DNA of 8,295 nucleotides from CAYSWK01 sp964434735 (GTDB lineage Archaea > Micrarchaeota > Micrarchaeia > Anstonellales > Bilamarchaeaceae). Below the pieces are notes generated by a model. The model ran no database searches, was not told where the DNA came from, and saw only the letters and a list, made by a program, of their open reading frames with translations. The stretch spans positions 1 to 8,295 of the forward strand of contig CAYSWK010000039.1 in assembly GCA_964434735.1 (NCBI GenBank), given 5' to 3'. Each line of letters starts with the position of its first letter. Position 1 is the stretch's first letter. Shown piece by piece: positions 5,755 to 8,295 of this stretch. Made by a program: the position numbers and the translations under genes.

Positions 5755-5931
5755 GAAACCCAAGACCGATTGTTCGATTCTTCGAACAACATGATTGTCC
5801 CTAAGGACAATATGTACATTGTCGCATTACGACAATCGTGTGGTCCAATGAATTGCAAGGCAATTCATCCGGACTGAAAACGATCCGCGGATCAGTTTTC
5901 CTAGGGGGTGGCATGGGGGACAACGTCCCCC
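5741..5931 (-). other. array of about seven short hairpins between pheT and tRNA-Arg
   Basis: About 190 of the 201 bases between pheT and the tRNA lie in consecutive, mostly perfect inverted repeats. Arms are: 5741-5754 (5 bp with one wobble); 5770-5777 with 5782-5789 (8 bp); 5794-5800 with 5805-5811 (7 bp, plus CAT/ATG beyond a bulged G); 5818-5824 with 5830-5836 (7 bp); 5848-5856 with 5860-5868 (9 bp, flanked by GTCC/GGAC at 5843-5846 and 5871-5874); 5876-5881 with 5895-5900, closed inside by a GATC palindrome; and 5915-5921 with 5925-5931 (7 bp, G/C). Loops are 3-5 bases. No convincing reading frame exists. The stem sequences differ from each other, so this is not a simple tandem repeat. 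It is best explained as RNA, probably the 3' trailer of the tRNA transcript or a separate ncRNA. No known family recognised. Confidence 0.65.
5873..5897 (+). repeat. short inverted relative of the 44-bp repeat, other side of the tRNA
   Basis: ACTGAAAAC at 5873-5881 and GATCAGTT at 5890-5897 are the same two blocks, in the same order and with nearly the same spacing (8 against 7 bases), as in both 44-bp copies. They are inverted relative to 6048-6071, so the two sequences could pair as 9 bp plus 8 bp around the tRNA. CCTAGGG follows at 5900-5906, as it does after copy 1 (432-438). Confidence 0.65.
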
Positions 5932-5937
5932 GGCACA

Positions 5938-6036
5938 CGGACCTGGCAGGATTTGAACCCACAACCTATTGGTTGCTCCAGCATTTTGGAGTGGCTTCCG
6001 AAGCCAATCGCTCTATCCAAGTTGAGCTACAGGCCC
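5938..6036 (-). tRNA. tRNA-Arg(UCG) with a 24-nt archaeal intron
   Basis: Read on the minus strand, a full cloverleaf folds once a 24-nt intron is removed (75 nt mature). The acceptor stem GGGCCUG pairs with CAGGUCC (one G-U), discriminator G. The D arm is GCUC/GAGC with G18-G19 and A20, an arginine identity base. The anticodon stem is AUUGG/CCAAU, the loop after splicing is CU-UCG-GA, the variable loop AGGUU, and the T arm GUGGG-UUCAAAU-CCUGC. The anticodon UCG (5999-6001) reads CGA and possibly other CGN codons. CCA is not encoded. The 44-bp repeat starts nine bases upstream of the 5' end, and the hairpin array starts seven bases beyond the 3' end. TATA-like candidates for the minus strand lie at 6094-6100 and 6132-6143. 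Confidence 0.92.
5974..5997 (-). other. tRNA intron at position 37/38, canonical bulge-helix-bulge
   Basis: The 24-nt intron begins AAGCC and ends GGAGCA. The exon bases CUUC (32-35) pair with intron GGAG as the 4-bp central helix. The flanking 3-nt bulges are GGA (cut GG/A) and CAA (cut CA/A), and AGC/GCU forms the inner helix. This is the standard motif for the archaeal splicing endonuclease, and the cut restores a 7-base anticodon loop. Confidence 0.85.
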
Positions 6037-6044
6037 AAGTACTA

Positions 6045-6088
6045 TTCAACTGATCGTCTCGGGTTTTCAGTTCTATGCCTTCAGTTTC
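6045..6088 (-). repeat. 44-bp dispersed repeat, copy 2, upstream of tRNA-Arg
   Basis: Read on the minus strand this copy is identical to 381-424 except for two bases. It ends nine bases before the mature tRNA 5' end, so it is either promoter DNA or the pre-tRNA leader. If the TTTTAAG at 6094-6100 is the TATA box, transcription would begin near 6071, exactly where the ACTGAAAAC block starts; that placement is inference. Confidence 0.88.
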
Positions 6089-6131
6089 ACAAAACTTAAA
6101 ACACAAAACCGAAAACAATTATGTGCGCTAT

Positions 6132-6143
6132 GGTTTAAAAACC
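6132..6143. promoter_or_regulatory. TATA box inside a near-palindrome, upstream of the surface protein gene
   Basis: GGTTTAAAAACC holds TTTAAAA (6134-6140) centred 27 nt before ATG 6164. There is no ribosome site, so a leaderless mRNA is expected for the plus-strand gene. Being nearly symmetric, the box could also drive minus-strand transcription toward tRNA-Arg with a leader of about 75 nt. Confidence 0.6.
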
Positions 6144-6163
6144 AAAATTCCCCAATACTTTTT

Positions 6164-7438
6164 ATGCGATCGATCATCATTTTTTTTATTTTAGGCCTAT
6201 TGACCGCTCCTTTATTTGCGGCAGACTGTGAACCAGGGTTCCAAGAACCGCTCTTTATTCGAGCACTTGATGGGGCAAGCAGGCCCCTTGAAGGCGCACA
6301 GGTTTCACTTACTTATCAAATAGATAAGACGACGGGCAAGGGATATTCCACAACCAAATCTTTTGAAACTCCAGCCAACGGTACGGTACGAATCTTTGTC
6401 ACGAACCGTGAAATTTCCGAAGATCGCGTAGATTGTAATATTCTTGTTAATGTTACGTTTGATAATAAAACCGTTTTTCGCACCATTGTTGCTCAGCGTC
6501 ATCCAAAGATTATCGATCTTGCGCTTGATGCATTTATTCTGAATGTTCGTGTTGTTGATGATCGAAATCAACCCATACAAGAGGCAACCGTTCTTGTTAA
6601 TGAACAAGAAAAGAAAACCGACAGCCGGGGAGTTGCTGAATTTAAGGCAAACAAAGGAAACGTGCGTGTTTTTGCAGGATATGGTGAAGGTAAGACCGAG
6701 CGCACAATTGACTTTAAGGCCGATACGTCCGTTTCTCTTCAAATTGGAAGATATGATCTTCATTTGGAAACAATCGATGATTCTGGAACGCCCGTTGATG
6801 CTGTCGCCACCATCTCTGCCAAGGATTATCCTTTTTCAGGCCAAACAGACATTGCGGGGATTCCCGTTCCAAACCCGACCGTGTTTGTAACCTATGCAGG
6901 AATTACTAAGGAAGTTTCAGTTGATCTTGTCACTACAACGGAGTATACGGTTGTTTTCGATACCACTCCCCCAACTATCTCACGGGTGAGTGAGGTAGAT
7001 TCGAACGCAAATCGCCGTTTTTCAGTTCTTGCTTCAGATACGGGTCCTTATGCTACGGGCGTTGACCCCAAAAGTTTGGTGTTTAGGTACAGTTCCGATG
7101 GCAGGAATTGGAAAAACGCACTCACCTATGTTTCACGCACCAACCAGCTTATTGCTGAAGTTGACCCTGCATTTGAAACATTCCAGTTTGAAGCGGAAAT
7201 AAAAGATAAAGATGGAAATAAGCAAGTTATCCAAGGGAGGGTCGGGACAAAAGAGGTGCCCGTAGCCAACGGAAGCCAAAATGGTTCTCCCTCTACAAAC
7301 AATTCAAACGTGCCTCAACCGCCCGTTCAAAATCAGGAATTTCCATTGATTCCCGTTGTTATTGGGGTTGCGGTTCTTGCAATTGTTATTGTGGCCGTCA
7401 TTAAGCTTAAGAAGCAAGGTGATGAGGAGAGTGGGTAA
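6164..7438 (+). CDS. secreted, membrane-anchored beta-rich surface protein
   Basis: The gene encodes 424 residues. Residues 1-19 form a signal peptide (hydrophobic IIIFFILGLLTAPLFA, likely cut before ADC). Three beta-domain-like units follow: about 25-125, with two Cys (22 and one near 90) that could form a disulfide; about 128-190 (LNVRVVDDRNQPIQEATVLVNEQ..TDSRGVAEF), typical of carboxypeptidase-regulatory/Ig-like folds with a PI-x-A-x-V-x-V and T-D-x-x-G-x-A-x-F pattern; and about 195-262, a diverged repeat of it. An Ig-like domain starts at DTTPPTISRV (266) and runs to about 360. A low-complexity N/S/P/Q linker (366-392) with N-glycosylation sequons leads to one membrane helix (395-413), then KLKKQ inside. 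So the bulk faces outward. Function unknown; cell-surface structure or adhesion is inference. Probably leaderless, monocistronic. Confidence 0.82.
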   Translation: MRSIIIFFILGLLTAPLFAADCEPGFQEPLFIRALDGASRPLEGAQVSLTYQIDKTTGKGYSTTKSFETPANGTVRIFVTNREISEDRVDCNILVNVTFDNKTVFRTIVAQRHPKIIDLALDAFILNVRVVDDRNQPIQEATVLVNEQEKKTDSRGVAEFKANKGNVRVFAGYGEGKTERTIDFKADTSVSLQIGRYDLHLETIDDSGTPVDAVATISAKDYPFSGQTDIAGIPVPNPTVFVTYAGITKEVSVDLVTTTEYTVVFDTTPPTISRVSEVDSNANRRFSVLASDTGPYATGVDPKSLVFRYSSDGRNWKNALTYVSRTNQLIAEVDPAFETFQFEAEIKDKDGNKQVIQGRVGTKEVPVANGSQNGSPSTNNSNVPQPPVQNQEFPLIPVVIGVAVLAIVIVAVIKLKKQGDEESG

Positions 7439-7446
7439 CCCTCATC

Positions 7447-7454
7447 TTTATAAA
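7447..7454 (+). promoter_or_regulatory. TATA box upstream of the triple-repeat DNA-binding gene
   Basis: TTTATAAA lies 69 bases before ATG 7516. It predicts a start near 7476 and a leader of about 40 nt, which is consistent with this gene, unlike several neighbours, having a ribosome site. Confidence 0.45.
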
Positions 7455-7506
7455 CTTTGTCTTCTTATTATCTAACATAAATGATCATATAGTATAATAA
7501 AATGAA

Positions 7507-7510
7507 GGTG
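7507..7510 (+). promoter_or_regulatory. ribosome binding site that selects ATG 7516
   Basis: AAGGTG ends five bases before ATG 7516. An in-frame GTG at 7510 overlaps this site and so is unlikely to be the start. Confidence 0.65.
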
Positions 7511-7515
7511 TGCAT

Positions 7516-8247
7516 ATGCCGCGCGGAAAGAAGATTATTATCGAAACCGAAGTCGAAGACGAATTTGTGGACCGTTTCAGGTCGATTGATACCGAAATCA
7601 TCAAGAATGACCGTCAGGAAGTCGAAAGTTCGCTTTCAAGTTCAGTTGCTGGCGTTTTCAAAGTTGCCCAGGATTTATACAAGGCAAAAGCTTCAGAAGA
7701 AGAGCTTGAGGACAAGCACAAACTCTACTCTGTTCGTGGTGCATATGATTATTTGAGAGGTAAGGGCCTCGATTTGTCATTCCGTGCATTTGGCGGCCGT
7801 ATTGAACGTGGCACGATTGCGTTCGTAAAAGTTGGTCGGAAAAGGTTCATCCCACAAGCAGTTCTTGAGGATATCCTTTCAACTAAAGACGGGTTCTTTA
7901 CGGTAAGCGAAGCATATGCAACTTACAAAAAGGCAAACTCAGACATCAAATTCCGCGCATTCATCGGAAGAATTGAGAAAGGCAGTATTCCTTCAGTTAA
8001 GTTTGGAACCCGAAGACTCATTCCTCGTGAAGCAATTGAAGCATTGACCCATATTTCTGATGAGTATTACACCGTTTCACAGGCAATTAAGGAACTTCAC
8101 AAGAACGGCATTAAGATAAAGCGCAATGCATTTGAGCGCAGGCTTGACCGTGACCGGATTCCTCATTCAAAAGTTGGGGGCCGAAGGTTTATTCACGCAG
8201 ACGTTCTTGATGAATTAGTTGAAAAGGAAAAGTCATTCAGAAAATAA
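7516..8247 (+). CDS. DNA-binding protein with three tandem excisionase-like repeats
   Basis: The gene encodes 243 residues from ATG 7516 (MPRGKK). An acidic, helical N-terminal region (about 7-69) could mediate dimerisation. Three 57-residue repeats then follow without gaps: 70-126, 127-183 and 184-240. Each has an aromatic-x-V-x-x-A helix start, an R-A-F or N-A-F motif, a G/R-R-I-E/D-R/K-G step, a K-V/F-G-x-R/K-R-F/L-I-P/H hairpin, and a closing helix (AVLEDIL, AIEALT, DVLDELV). That is the winged-helix order of excisionase/MerR-type HTH domains: helix, recognition helix, wing with a basic R-R, and final helix. Normal family members carry one such unit, so three in a row suggests binding to a long or repeated site. 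There is no membrane segment or enzymatic motif. Target and role are unknown; a regulator or chromosome-associated protein is inference. A T-rich terminator follows at once. Confidence 0.82.
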   Translation: MPRGKKIIIETEVEDEFVDRFRSIDTEIIKNDRQEVESSLSSSVAGVFKVAQDLYKAKASEEELEDKHKLYSVRGAYDYLRGKGLDLSFRAFGGRIERGTIAFVKVGRKRFIPQAVLEDILSTKDGFFTVSEAYATYKKANSDIKFRAFIGRIEKGSIPSVKFGTRRLIPREAIEALTHISDEYYTVSQAIKELHKNGIKIKRNAFERRLDRDRIPHSKVGGRRFIHADVLDELVEKEKSFRK

Positions 8248-8287
8248 TTTTTTCTTATTTTTCAGACCTTTTTATTTTATTGTTTTT
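8248..8287 (+). terminator. T-rich terminator
   Basis: Runs of 6, 5, 5, 4 and 5 T occur within 40 bases right after the TAA stop, without a hairpin. This is the usual form of archaeal intrinsic termination, and it is the strongest such signal in the window. Confidence 0.65.
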
Positions 8288-8295
8288 ACACTTTC

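Noticed and set aside
5772..5780. GTTCGATTC resembles a tRNA T-loop, suggesting a second tRNA or tRNA remnant
   Set aside because: The flanking bases do not form a T stem and no acceptor, D or anticodon arm fits; the bases are part of a perfect 8-bp hairpin instead.
5741..5931. CRISPR array
   Set aside because: The hairpins differ from each other, there is no repeated unit with regular spacers, and no cas gene is present.
5838..6053. Open frame of 71 codons on the plus strand across the tRNA region
   Set aside because: It is the antisense of tRNA-Arg and of the hairpins (it contains the familiar antisense-tRNA words AGFEPTT); no ribosome site or coding pattern.
381..6088. Integrated mobile element or provirus bounded by the inverted repeats at a tRNA
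   Set aside because: The enclosed genes are housekeeping (purF, pheT, hsp20), there is no integrase or transposase, and the repeat lies outside the tRNA rather than duplicating its 3' end.
6305..6763. Minus-strand frame of 152 codons inside the surface protein gene
   Set aside because: It lies opposite a gene with clear signal peptide, Ig-like domains and membrane anchor; composition is that of a shadow frame rich in Ile, Asn and Lys.

Overview
The window reads as chromosomal DNA of an archaeon, moderately AT-rich, with short intergenic gaps. Four things point to archaea: an archaeal-type PheRS beta chain, the C-terminus of an ADP-forming acyl/acetyl-CoA synthetase, a tRNA-Arg carrying an intron at 37/38 with a recognisable bulge-helix-bulge, and TATA-like boxes 25-27 nt upstream of start codons that lack a Shine-Dalgarno site. 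Small surface proteins with a C-terminal membrane anchor and very compact promoters suggest a DPANN-type or euryarchaeal-related lineage. That lineage is inference; no marker here fixes the phylum.

Layout: 1-317 is the 3' end of an ADP-forming acyl-CoA synthetase gene (+). 318-654 has no gene but is packed with palindromes and half of a 44-bp dispersed repeat. 655-2741 holds two paralogous TPR-like genes on the minus strand (655-1131, 2274-2741) that bracket a two-gene plus-strand operon, an unknown protein (1200-1919) and a small heat-shock protein (1924-2271). 2793-5736 is purF overlapping pheT (+). 5737-6163 has no protein gene: a run of about seven short hairpins, then an intron-containing tRNA-Arg(UCG) on the minus strand, then the second copy of the 44-bp repeat. 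6164-7438 encodes a secreted, membrane-anchored beta-rich surface protein. 7516-8247 encodes a protein with three tandem excisionase-like DNA-binding repeats, followed by a T-rich terminator.

How the genes work together: PurF starts purine synthesis and PheT charges tRNA-Phe (its partner PheS is outside the window), so most of the window is housekeeping. The unknown/Hsp20 operon flanked by two TPR paralogs could be a small proteostasis neighbourhood, but only gene order supports that. Two promoter regions, 1132-1199 and 2742-2792, appear to use one near-symmetric TATA box to fire divergent genes.

The most unusual part is the non-coding DNA. Two intergenic regions 5.6 kb apart, in opposite orientation, share a 42/44-identical sequence. 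In both, the element begins with ACTGAAAAC, is followed by tightly packed hairpins (one copy also contains the tRNA), and ends about 200 bp later with GTTTTCAGT. This looks like a dispersed structured element or ncRNA family that I cannot assign to anything known.
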